This document shows, piece after piece, positions 34,518-42,790 of a stretch of DNA of 64,000 nucleotides. Each line of letters starts with the position of its first letter. Within the stretch, counting starts at the first letter, position 1. Both the position numbers and the translations under genes were made by a program. The stretch comes from Mesotaenium endlicherianum (lineage: Eukaryota > Streptophyta > Zygnematophyceae > Zygnematales > Mesotaeniaceae). Under the pieces are notes generated by a model that had not been told where the DNA came from, did not search any database, and saw nothing but the letters and a program-made list of their open reading frames with translations. Location of the stretch: contig WELA01009248.1 of the NCBI GenBank assembly GCA_009602735.1, positions 62,001 to 126,000 on the forward strand. Direction: 5' to 3'.

Positions 34518-35991
34518 ATACTGGGATGCATTGCTGGCAACGGTTCTGTCGGCCTTTGCCCTTTACCTGCTGACGAAGCACAGCGGCATAGGCATCTCTC
34601 CCGATTCTGTCGAATACATCACCACGGCGGAAAACATTCGCCAGCATGGCCGCATGGCAGATTTTACAGGCTTGCTGCTGGTACTTTTTCCGGCAGGATA
34701 TCCCTGCCTGCTGGCCGCCATACAATTTATTACGGGATTATCGGTGATGGCATTTGCCCCGGTATTGAACAGTTTGTTGTTCGGTGGCGTTTTGTTCGCA
34801 ACGGCAACCATCATCAACGGACTGGAAAAAACCGCCACCTGGTATAGAAGCTTGTTCCTGCTGGCGCTGGTATTGAGCCGTTGTATGTTGCAAGCCTATT
34901 CCATGTTGTGGTCCGAAACGGTTTTTGTTTTACTCATTTTGGTTTTCATCATCCAGGCGCAGCGGTACCTGCAGCAAAAAACCTGGCGCTCTTTACTGTT
35001 GTTATCACTGATAACCGCCATTACACTGGTTACGCGTTATGCCGGCGTGGTATTATTGGCAGTGGGAAGTATACTGATGCTGGCCGATGAAACACTTGGC
35101 AGGAAGAAAAAGATACAACACCTGCTGGTCTTCAACCTTACCGGCGCTTCCTTGCTGGCAGCAAACCTGATCAGGAACCATTTCGTGTCGCAAAGTTTTA
35201 CCGGTGTCAGAGAAAGAGCAGAAAGGGATTTATGGGATAATTTGCTCGATATCGGGAACACATTTGGTAGTTGGTTGCCATTCATGAAGGGCTATGAAAA
35301 AGCGATGGCCGTGCTGTTCATCATCGTAGTATTACTGGCACTGACTGTGGTAGTATACCGGATATTACAGCAGCAGTTTTTTCGGTCTTACGAAATGGCG
35401 CTGTCGCTTTTTTTCCTGGTGTATGCGTTATTCATGGTAACGATTGCTACGGTTTCGCGTTTTGAAGAGCTGAACAGCCGCCTGTTGTTGCCATTATATA
35501 TTCCGATGTTGCTGTTGCTTACCGGCTGGTTTGTCCCGGCAGTGCAAAGCGCATTCGGCATAAAAAAGATCATCCTCTGTGCTTTGATGTTCTTTTTGTA
35601 TGCCTCCTTCCAATGGTACCAGTACCGGCAGAATGCCAATGCATGGGAAGACATAAAAGATGCCGGCATTCCCGGTTATACCGAAGATAGCTGGACACAG
35701 TCGGAAACCATTGATTACATACGCAAGCACAAACAGGAGCTGGGTTCGCTGGTGTATGCGAACGCCAATGACGCCATTTATTTTCTTACCGGCATGCGGG
35801 CCGACATGTTACCGCATAAGGACATACAGAAAGAGATAGAAGAGTTTTTTAGCTATCCGTCGTTTTGTGTGGTAATGTTTACCGATGGAGACAACCCCGA
35901 CCTGGTCTCTATCGATTTTATACAGCGCCATAAAAAACTGCTTTGGCAAAAAAGCTTCGAAGACGGCGCCATCTATTATTTCAGCAATTGA
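34492..35991 (+). CDS. Membrane glycosyltransferase-like protein (GT-C fold)
   Basis: 499 aa from the ATG at 34492; an earlier start at 34465 is possible. About 10-12 hydrophobic segments across residues 10-390, then a soluble C-terminal domain. An acidic motif in the first loop (GISPDSVEYITTAENI) is where GT-C enzymes of the PMT/ArnT type place their catalytic Asp. It may transfer a lipid-linked sugar to a surface acceptor. Identification is by topology and this motif only. Overlap with uvrD suggests coupling in one operon. Confidence 0.65.
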   Translation: MQNSGLWSKYWDALLATVLSAFALYLLTKHSGIGISPDSVEYITTAENIRQHGRMADFTGLLLVLFPAGYPCLLAAIQFITGLSVMAFAPVLNSLLFGGVLFATATIINGLEKTATWYRSLFLLALVLSRCMLQAYSMLWSETVFVLLILVFIIQAQRYLQQKTWRSLLLLSLITAITLVTRYAGVVLLAVGSILMLADETLGRKKKIQHLLVFNLTGASLLAANLIRNHFVSQSFTGVRERAERDLWDNLLDIGNTFGSWLPFMKGYEKAMAVLFIIVVLLALTVVVYRILQQQFFRSYEMALSLFFLVYALFMVTIATVSRFEELNSRLLLPLYIPMLLLLTGWFVPAVQSAFGIKKIILCALMFFLYASFQWYQYRQNANAWEDIKDAGIPGYTEDSWTQSETIDYIRKHKQELGSLVYANANDAIYFLTGMRADMLPHKDIQKEIEEFFSYPSFCVVMFTDGDNPDLVSIDFIQRHKKLLWQKSFEDGAIYYFSN

Positions 35992-36052
35992 CGGACGTGA
36001 TTAAACAATGAATCTGTAATTTCATTTGCTCATTCAATACCGGTTTCGCCAG

Positions 36053-36685
36053 ATGACGAATGTTTTCAACCAATTTATCGACGGATTACAACAAACAGGC
36101 GCGCTTGAATTCATAGCCGTATTCGCAGGTATTGCCAGCGTATGGTTCAGCCGTAAAGAAAACATACTCGTGTACCCGGTAGGGCTCATCAACACCAGCA
36201 TTTATGTTTACCTGAGTGTAAAAGGTCACTTACTGGGCGAGGCCAGCGTAAATTTTTACTATACGGTGATGAGTATTTACGGGTGGATGCTCTGGGCAAG
36301 GAAAGACCAGCAGAACAAAGAAACTTTATTGCACATTACTTACAGCAGTGCACGCAACCGGATAGAACAACTGTTGTTCTTCGTGGTTTTTTATGTGGCG
36401 ATCTTCGGCGCACTCACCTGGCTCAAAAAAGCATTTGCCCCCGAAGCTATTCCGTGGGCCGATGCCTTCGCCAGCGCTACGGCTTATACCGGTATGTGGC
36501 TGATGGCCAAGAAAAAAGTAGAAAGCTGGATCTGGTGGATCGCAACAAATATCGCTTCCATTCCGTTATATTTCATCAAAGGGTACGTTTTCACCAGCGT
36601 GCAGTTCCTGGTATTGCTGGTGTTGGCAATAGCCGGACTCATCGAATGGAAAAGAAAAGCGCTCATCGTTACAAATCATGATTAA
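36053..36685 (+). CDS. pnuC: Nicotinamide riboside transporter PnuC
   Basis: 210 aa from the ATG at 36053 (MTNVFNQFIDGLQQTG). Seven hydrophobic segments and the family motifs IASVWFSRKENILVYPVG and VMSIYGWMLW, with AKKKVESWIWWIATNIAS near the end. PnuC carries nicotinamide riboside across the inner membrane by facilitated diffusion. The stop overlaps the start of the NadR-like kinase by 8 bp, which supplies the trapping phosphorylation step. Confidence 0.93.
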   Translation: MTNVFNQFIDGLQQTGALEFIAVFAGIASVWFSRKENILVYPVGLINTSIYVYLSVKGHLLGEASVNFYYTVMSIYGWMLWARKDQQNKETLLHITYSSARNRIEQLLFFVVFYVAIFGALTWLKKAFAPEAIPWADAFASATAYTGMWLMAKKKVESWIWWIATNIASIPLYFIKGYVFTSVQFLVLLVLAIAGLIEWKRKALIVTNHD

Positions 36686-37268
36686 AAAAGTTGTTGTCAT
36701 TGGGCCGGAGTCAACCGGCAAAAGCACTTTGTGCGAGTTGCTGGCACAGCATTACAATACCGAATGGTGCCCTGAATTTGCAAGGGAATACCTGTTAACA
36801 CATGGTACGGAATATACATTCGATGACCTGCTGACCATTGCAAAAGGACAGCTTGCGCTGGAAGATGAATATTTTTCACTGGTGAAACAACAATGGTCAT
36901 CAACGGCAGACAAGCATTGGGTCAAGCGCAATTCGCTGATTGCTTCGCCACATGTGCCGTGCCTGTTTGTAGATACGGATATGTATGTGATGAAAGTATG
37001 GTGCGAATATGTTTTTGGAAAATGCCACCAGTTTATCCTGGACGAAATCGTTTGGCGCAAATACGATCTGTATCTTTTGTGCAACGTGGATCTGCCCTGG
37101 GTAAAAGAGGAATTGCGGGAATATCCGGATGAACAACCGCGGCAGGAACTCTATCGCATTTACAAAGACCTGCTCATTAACCAACAAGTTCCCTGGGTTG
37201 AGATCAACGGCAATTATGATCAGCGTTTACAGACAGCCATTGACGCTGTTGAGCAATGGATCCATTAA
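36678..37268 (+). CDS. nadR: NadR-type nicotinamide riboside kinase
   Basis: 196 aa. P-loop kinase with GPESTGKST at residues 9-17. The region EFAREYLLTHGTEYTFDDL and the lid R residues near REYPDEQPRQE match the ribosylnicotinamide kinase domain of NadR. It lacks the N-terminal DNA-binding domain and the NMN adenylyltransferase domain of enteric NadR. It phosphorylates nicotinamide riboside to NMN, trapping what PnuC imports. It overlaps pnuC by 8 bp and the convergent mtgA gene by 4 bp. Confidence 0.88.
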   Translation: MIKKVVVIGPESTGKSTLCELLAQHYNTEWCPEFAREYLLTHGTEYTFDDLLTIAKGQLALEDEYFSLVKQQWSSTADKHWVKRNSLIASPHVPCLFVDTDMYVMKVWCEYVFGKCHQFILDEIVWRKYDLYLLCNVDLPWVKEELREYPDEQPRQELYRIYKDLLINQQVPWVEINGNYDQRLQTAIDAVEQWIH

Positions 37269-37987
37269 CGGATGATGGCTTGTATGTCGGGATCATCTTC
37301 AATATTGTGCATTTGCTGAACAATCTGCGGATAACGCCAGGCCACGCGACGGCTCATCGGTTGTACGCTGAACCGCTTGGGGTTGGGCAGACAGGCGATG
37401 ATCATGGCAGCTTCTGCGCGGGAAAGATTACGGGCACTTTTTCCAAAATAGGCACGGGATGCGGCTTCCACTCCAAAAATACCCGGTCCCATTTCAATCA
37501 CATTCAGGTACACTTCCAATATGCGTTGCTTACCCCATATCCATTCGATCATTTTGGTAAAATAGAGTTCCGGTACTTTGCGAATAAAGCGGTCGAAACC
37601 GCCCCCCTGCCATAGAAAAACATTCTTGGCTGCCTGCTGGGTAATGGTGCTGGCGCCGCCACCCAAAGGGATCCTGGTTTTCTTTCCTTTCTTTTTGGGA
37701 CGCAGGCTTTTTTCAATGGCATCCCAATCGAACCCGCTATGATCGGGGTAAGTCTGGTCTTCACTGGCAATAGCTGCCAGCTTTATATTATAAGAGATAT
37801 CGTTCCAGGATACATAATCTCGTTTCAAGCCGTAACCGAAAGCATTTGCTGCCTGTGTAAGTGTAATGGGCGGCATGATCCATTTGCAGAGAATGATGTA
37901 GACCAATGAAGAAAGGAACATAATGAGCAATGCTCTCCTGATCCATCGCCCTATTTTTCCCAGGCGGGAAGATTTTTTCTTTACCAT
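37265..37987 (-). CDS. mtgA: Monofunctional peptidoglycan glycosyltransferase
   Basis: 240 aa. One N-terminal transmembrane helix (about 17-38) anchors a GT51 domain in the periplasm, which polymerises lipid II into glycan strands. The catalytic Glu lies in ASEDQTYPDHSGFD; the second motif is GGASTITQQAAKNVFLW. Other family motifs are KMIEWIWGKQRILEVYLN and FGVEAASRAYFGK. No transpeptidase domain, hence monofunctional. Followed upstream by the LysE gene on the same strand. Confidence 0.94.
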   Translation of the reverse strand: MVKKKSSRLGKIGRWIRRALLIMFLSSLVYIILCKWIMPPITLTQAANAFGYGLKRDYVSWNDISYNIKLAAIASEDQTYPDHSGFDWDAIEKSLRPKKKGKKTRIPLGGGASTITQQAAKNVFLWQGGGFDRFIRKVPELYFTKMIEWIWGKQRILEVYLNVIEMGPGIFGVEAASRAYFGKSARNLSRAEAAMIIACLPNPKRFSVQPMSRRVAWRYPQIVQQMHNIEDDPDIQAIIR

Positions 37988-37991
37988 TTTC

Positions 37992-38648
37992 CTATCCTAT
38001 TTTATTTCCATAGGTCAATATACCCCAGCAAAGTGCAATGCCAAAACCGATGAGGATCAGTCCGGATATTTTATTGATGAGATGAAGATTGCCCGGTGTG
38101 AGCTTGGGCCTCAACTTACCGGCCAGCATCACTTTGAGCAGATCGGAAAACAGTACGAATGCCAGGCAGGTGCCGAACACAATGGTCCTGTATTCTATGG
38201 GATGGACCGCCGTTTGCGAATCGGCCAGGATGGCTGCTGTCCAGGCAAACCAGAAAATGAATACCGCCGGGTTCAGCATGTTCATAAAAAAGCCGGAAAA
38301 AAAGATGGCCAGCAGATCGCGTTTCCTGAACTTTTTATCGACGATATTATTGCTTTCATCCGTATGTACTTTTTTGAAAAAAAGCGTGTAAATGCCTACT
38401 GCTACCAGGAAAGCGCTTCCTGCCACTGCAATGAAAGTGCGGTGGTTGAGTGCGGTAGTGAAGAGTGAAGTAAAAAAATTGCAGACCAACACCAGTAAAA
38501 TATCACTGGCCGATACGCCTGCTACAAAAAAATACCCGGCTTTGTGACCGTTGTTGATGCTTTGTTTAATAATGGCAAAGATCACCGGCCCTACCGAAAT
38601 ACTCAATATCACACCTAAAATCAAACCCTTGATAAGCGGAGCAATCAT
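37992..38648 (-). CDS. LysE-family exporter
   Basis: 218 aa with six hydrophobic segments. The start region LILGVILSISVGPVIFAIIK carries the Gly-Pro motif of LysE/RhtB exporters, followed by FFVAGVSASDILLVLV. Members export amino acids such as lysine, threonine or homoserine lactone. The substrate cannot be predicted here. It is 4 bp from mtgA on the same strand. Confidence 0.85.
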   Translation of the reverse strand: MIAPLIKGLILGVILSISVGPVIFAIIKQSINNGHKAGYFFVAGVSASDILLVLVCNFFTSLFTTALNHRTFIAVAGSAFLVAVGIYTLFFKKVHTDESNNIVDKKFRKRDLLAIFFSGFFMNMLNPAVFIFWFAWTAAILADSQTAVHPIEYRTIVFGTCLAFVLFSDLLKVMLAGKLRPKLTPGNLHLINKISGLILIGFGIALCWGILTYGNKIG

Positions 38649-38692
38649 GCTTGATAATTATTTACCGGTCAACAGATCAGTTTCATCAACAA

Positions 38693-39337
38693 TTATTCGA
38701 GAATGGTGGCAACAATGATTTTATCCAATCCCGGGAAATGTTGATAGAAGTATTGATTGCCGTGAAGATAAACAGAATCCTGGTGTGCGAGCGTGCTTCT
38801 TCCATAAGCGTCATAAAAAGATGCCACAACTTCCATTCCTTTTATAACCCTGGCAACGGGTGTATATCCTTTTACCCCGTTGCGAAAAATGGTATCCAGT
38901 TTGTGGTTGTCGGCCATATTAATGAAGAGCTGCGTGGCGCGGTTATTGGCGCCATCGCGGGCAAAAGAGATCACGGCTTTCTCATTGTTGAATTTTGCGG
39001 GTTCATCGGATATTTTACGCGTATCCCAAAAGCGGTTCACTTTGGGGTTGTTGGCTATCCCAAACTGGATCACGTAATTACGCTGTACCCTGAACAGAAC
39101 GGAATTATTGTAAAAGCCCGATCTGATGAGCTGGTACAGCCGGTCGGCACCCAAGGGCGACCAATTGCGGTAAACTTCAATGACGAATGCGCCTTTGGTG
39201 GTAGTGAACCGGGCTTTGAAAGTATCGGGCGCTCTTAAATGAAGTATGGCCTGGTCGGGTACCTGCGCTTTCGGCCATAAACAGGAAAGCAGCAGAGAGC
39301 AGGCGAATATGCCCTTCAGCAAAACCGGTTTAAGCAT
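38693..39337 (-). CDS. Peptidyl-prolyl isomerase, cyclophilin type, secreted
   Basis: 214 aa. The signal peptide (LLKGIFACSLLLSCLWPKAQ) may also be a lipoprotein signal (LLSC). The cyclophilin domain starts at RFTTTKGAFVIEVYRNW, with FNNEKAVISFARDGANNRATQLFINMAD (long motif split in the family as FARxG and QLFINxxDN). It helps fold proteins in the periplasm. The overlap of 8 bp with the GH3 gene upstream suggests cotranscription. Confidence 0.85.
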   Translation of the reverse strand: MLKPVLLKGIFACSLLLSCLWPKAQVPDQAILHLRAPDTFKARFTTTKGAFVIEVYRNWSPLGADRLYQLIRSGFYNNSVLFRVQRNYVIQFGIANNPKVNRFWDTRKISDEPAKFNNEKAVISFARDGANNRATQLFINMADNHKLDTIFRNGVKGYTPVARVIKGMEVVASFYDAYGRSTLAHQDSVYLHGNQYFYQHFPGLDKIIVATILE

Positions 39338-40868
39338 GTACAGTGGTTAGTTCACTTTTAAGAAAGCGTTGCCAGTCTTCCAGCATGCGACCTTTTAATA
39401 CACGGGGGAATTTGTGTTGTCCGCCTACTTTTCCTTTGCAGCGCATGAAGTCCATGAACTGTTGTTCGCTGAGCACTTCTACGAAGACCTCTTTCAAAGC
39501 GCTGTTTCTTTCAACAGCATAATCATCGTTCAGCATCTTCAGCTTTTCATCGATTTTGGCAGCCAGTTTCTTTCCATCCACATGATCGTTACAGGCCACA
39601 TACCACTGGTGTGCAAAGAAGTTGCCATGGGGTATGCCGGCAACGGTAAATTCAGGGATGCAGATATTCATTTCATCGCTGACAAGCTGTATGGCTTTGT
39701 TCATATTCTCCACACTCAGGTGTTCACCTACGAGGCTGAGGAAATGTTTGGTGCGGCCGGTGATCACGATCTCGCAACGTTCTTTGTCAACAAACCGTAT
39801 GGTATCACCGATGAGGTATCGCCAGGCGCCGGCAGCTGTGCTGATGAGCAGTGCATAGTCTTTGCCTTCCTCCACTTCATGGATCATGAGCGCTTCAGGA
39901 TTGCTGACTATTTCTCCATCGGCATTGAAATTTTTGGAATCAAAGGGAACGAACTCCATAAAAATATGTTCGCCGGTAACCAATCGCATGCCGGTGCTGT
40001 ACTGGCGGTCCTGGTAAGCGATGAACCCTTCACTGGCAAGATAGGTTTCGATATAGGTGATGGGCTTACCCAATAGTTTTTCAAACCCTTTCTTATAAGG
40101 TTCGAAGCTAACGCCCCCATGCACGAAGAAAGCCAGGTTGGGCCACATTTCATGAATGTTATTGAGTTTATAGCGTTCGATGATCATTTCAACACACATC
40201 TGTATCCAGGCCGGCACGCCTACCAGGAAACCGATATCCCAGTGCGGAGCTTTTTCAACGATCTCTTCGATCTTCTTGTTCCAGTCTTTCTCCTTGGCAA
40301 TCTTTTTACCGGGCTTATAAAAAGGCTGGAACCAGAAGGGGGCGTTTTTAGCGGTGATGCCGCTCAGGTCGCCGGCATAATAGCCTGATCCTTTCTGCAG
40401 ATCGGTACTGCCACCCAGGGTAAGCCAGCCTTTGCTCACAGAACTGTACGGGATATCTTCATAATTCCGCAGGCTCAGGAGCTGTTTGATCATGACGATC
40501 TTATTGCCCCTCAACAGGTCGTTGGTTACGGGAATGTATTTGCTGGCGGCCTCACTGGTGCCGCTGCTGAGGGCATAATACCGGATTTTGCCGGGCCAGC
40601 AGATATCGGGCGTTCCTTCAAGGGTGGTGTGCCACCAATCAGTGTATATCTTATTATAGGTGAAAACCGGCACCATTTCCTGGAATTTTTTCCCGGGATG
40701 CTTGCTCAGCAATACTTCATCGAACCGGTATTGCTGGCCAAAAGAGGTGAACCTGGCTTTACGGAGTAATTTCTTCAATACTTTGATCTGCTGTCTCCGG
40801 GGATTGTTCTGTGGTAACCGGAGGGCCTTGAGTATAGAATTAGGTAGCTTGATATCAAGTATTGCCAT
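39330..40868 (-). CDS. GH3 auxin-responsive-promoter-family acyl-adenylate enzyme
   Basis: 512 aa from the ATG at 40868 (MAILDIKLPNSILKALRL); an earlier start at 40973 would run into the divergent gene. GH3 proteins activate a carboxylic acid with ATP and join it to an amino acid or other amine. Visible landmarks are YALSSGTSEAASKYIPV (ATP-binding loop), WLTLGGSTD and YLASEGFIAYQD. Bacterial members are common in Bacteroidota next to housekeeping genes, with unknown substrates. Divergent from the inositol-phosphatase gene. Confidence 0.85.
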   Translation of the reverse strand: MAILDIKLPNSILKALRLPQNNPRRQQIKVLKKLLRKARFTSFGQQYRFDEVLLSKHPGKKFQEMVPVFTYNKIYTDWWHTTLEGTPDICWPGKIRYYALSSGTSEAASKYIPVTNDLLRGNKIVMIKQLLSLRNYEDIPYSSVSKGWLTLGGSTDLQKGSGYYAGDLSGITAKNAPFWFQPFYKPGKKIAKEKDWNKKIEEIVEKAPHWDIGFLVGVPAWIQMCVEMIIERYKLNNIHEMWPNLAFFVHGGVSFEPYKKGFEKLLGKPITYIETYLASEGFIAYQDRQYSTGMRLVTGEHIFMEFVPFDSKNFNADGEIVSNPEALMIHEVEEGKDYALLISTAAGAWRYLIGDTIRFVDKERCEIVITGRTKHFLSLVGEHLSVENMNKAIQLVSDEMNICIPEFTVAGIPHGNFFAHQWYVACNDHVDGKKLAAKIDEKLKMLNDDYAVERNSALKEVFVEVLSEQQFMDFMRCKGKVGGQHKFPRVLKGRMLEDWQRFLKSELTTVHA

Positions 40869-40949
40869 CGTTAGCGCAGGTTTATCAATTTGAATATACA
40901 AAATTAACGCAAATGAGCTGAAATAGGGAATTTGACATAAGGAATTGGG

Positions 40950-40957
40950 TACTTTTG
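40950..40957 (+). promoter_or_regulatory. -7 element immediately before the monophosphatase gene
   Basis: TACTTTTG matches TAnnTTTG and ends only 4 bp before the ATG at 40962. TTTG at 40931-40934 is at a short 15-bp spacing. If real, the transcript starts at or very near the start codon, giving a leaderless or almost leaderless mRNA. Confidence 0.45.
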
Positions 40958-40961
40958 CGCC

Positions 40962-41738
40962 ATGTTGAAACAAACCTTATTGCAGGCCGTTGAGGCAGGC
41001 GCCGCACAATTACGGCATTTTTTTAATGGCCAGTTTGAAATCAGTCACAAAGAAGGGATCAATAACCTGGTAACCGAAGCAGATCATGCCGCAGAAAAAG
41101 CCATTTTCGAAGTGATCAGGCAGCAATTTCCCGATCATTTCATTTTAAGTGAGGAAACGGGTGAAATCATCCAGGATTCCTCCTATAAATGGATCATCGA
41201 CCCCATCGATGGTACGGTGAATTTTGCCAATGGCATCCCCATCTGCTGCGTGAGCATTGGCATTGAGCAGAACGGCGAAATGATCCTCGGCGCAGTATAT
41301 AACCCTTTCATCGGGGAAATGTTCTTTGCGCAAAAAGGTTTCGGCGCTACACTGAATGATAAAAAAATAACGGTGAGCCAGAAGACCGAAGTGATCAAAA
41401 GCTGTCTGGTAACAGGGTTCCCTTATACCTATCTCGATATGCCCAATGGGCCGTTGCAGGTATTTGAAAAGTTGATCAGAAAGGGCGTACCGGTAAGACG
41501 GCTCGGCAGTGCAGCGATTGACCTTTGCTGGGTAGCGTCTGGCCGTTTCGACGGGTTTTACGAACACAAATTACAGGCATGGGACAGCGCCGCCGGATTC
41601 CTCATCGTAGAAGAAGCGGGCGGTAAAGTGACCGACTTCAAAGGCCATGCTTATTCGCCCTACCAACCGCATATTATAGCCACGAATGGTAAAATTCATG
41701 ATGAGCTGCTGGCCGTAGTGAATGGCGCATCGATATAA
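40962..41738 (+). CDS. Inositol monophosphatase family protein
   Basis: 258 aa. Metal-dependent phosphatase with motif 1 DPIDGTVNFANGIP, preceded by LSEETG (metal Glu), and motif 2 WDSAAGFLIVEEAGG. It hydrolyses inositol-1-phosphate or a related sugar or nucleotide phosphate (CysQ-type 3'-phosphoadenosine phosphatases belong to the same superfamily). Substrate is not fixed by sequence. Overlap with the start region of thiL suggests cotranscription. Confidence 0.88.
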   Translation: MLKQTLLQAVEAGAAQLRHFFNGQFEISHKEGINNLVTEADHAAEKAIFEVIRQQFPDHFILSEETGEIIQDSSYKWIIDPIDGTVNFANGIPICCVSIGIEQNGEMILGAVYNPFIGEMFFAQKGFGATLNDKKITVSQKTEVIKSCLVTGFPYTYLDMPNGPLQVFEKLIRKGVPVRRLGSAAIDLCWVASGRFDGFYEHKLQAWDSAAGFLIVEEAGGKVTDFKGHAYSPYQPHIIATNGKIHDELLAVVNGASI

Positions 41739-41748
41739 CAAACCTGAT

Positions 41749-42780
41749 ATGGAACAAAGAACAGAAATAGGAGAACTGGGAGAGTTTGGATTGATTGAAC
41801 ACCTGACCAGGAATTTTGAAATACAGAATGCTTCTACCGTAGTGGGCGTGGGCGATGATGCTGCCGTGCTGGATCATTTTGGCAAACAAGTGGTGGTTAC
41901 CACCGACCTGCTGATCGAAGGCATTCATTTCGATCTGATGTACACACCGCTCAAACATTTAGGCTACAAGGCCGTTATGGTGAACCTGAGCGATATCTAT
42001 GCGATGAACGCCATCCCCACACAGATCACCATAAGCATTGGCGTAAGCAACCGCTTCAGCCTGGAAGCATTGAGTGAATTTTATGAAGGCGTGCATGTTG
42101 CCTGTGAAAAACATGGCGTTGATTTAGTAGGAGGAGATACTTCTTCATCGCAAAAAGGATTCATTATTTCTGTTACTGCCATCGGAGAAGTGGCGCCGGA
42201 CCAATTTGTAAAAAGAAGTACGGCACAGCAGGGCGATCTGATCTGTGTGAGCGGCGATTTGGGCGGCGCCTTCCTGGGCCTTACCCTGATGGAACGTGAA
42301 AAAAAGATCTTCCTCGAAAACCCGGAGGTGCAGCCCGACCTGGAGAACGAGAATTATATTGTTGGCCGTTTGCTGAAACCGGAAGCACGGAAAGACATCA
42401 TACAGTTTTTAGCTGCACAGAACATCGTTCCTACAGCCATGATGGATGTGAGCGATGGTGTGAGCAGCGAGGTATTGCATCTTTGCAGGCAAAGCAACCT
42501 GGGTTGCCGTATCTATGAAGAGAAATTACCTGTATCGGAAGACAGCAGGAAAGCCGCGTATAAATTTGGATTAGATCCCACCGTTTGCGCGCTGAATGGA
42601 GGGGAAGATTATGAACTGATCTTTACGCTGAAGCAGGAAGACTACGATAAGATTACCCTGAATGAAGAGATAAGTGTGATCGGATATATGACAGCTATTG
42701 AAGAAGGCTGTAAACTGCTCACCAAGGGCGGCAATAGTTTCGATATTACTGCGCAGGGATGGAATGCTTTTCAGAAATGA
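41749..42780 (+). CDS. thiL: Thiamine-monophosphate kinase
   Basis: 343 aa from the ATG at 41749 (MEQRTEIGELGEFGLI). Converts thiamine phosphate to thiamine diphosphate with ATP. Family motifs: VGVGDDAAVLDH, TTDLLIEGIHF, LVGGDTSSSQKGF and CALNGGEDYELIF. It is about the normal length. Follows the inositol-monophosphatase gene by 10 bp. Confidence 0.94.
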   Translation: MEQRTEIGELGEFGLIEHLTRNFEIQNASTVVGVGDDAAVLDHFGKQVVVTTDLLIEGIHFDLMYTPLKHLGYKAVMVNLSDIYAMNAIPTQITISIGVSNRFSLEALSEFYEGVHVACEKHGVDLVGGDTSSSQKGFIISVTAIGEVAPDQFVKRSTAQQGDLICVSGDLGGAFLGLTLMEREKKIFLENPEVQPDLENENYIVGRLLKPEARKDIIQFLAAQNIVPTAMMDVSDGVSSEVLHLCRQSNLGCRIYEEKLPVSEDSRKAAYKFGLDPTVCALNGGEDYELIFTLKQEDYDKITLNEEISVIGYMTAIEEGCKLLTKGGNSFDITAQGWNAFQK

Positions 42781-42790
42781 TACCGGCACG

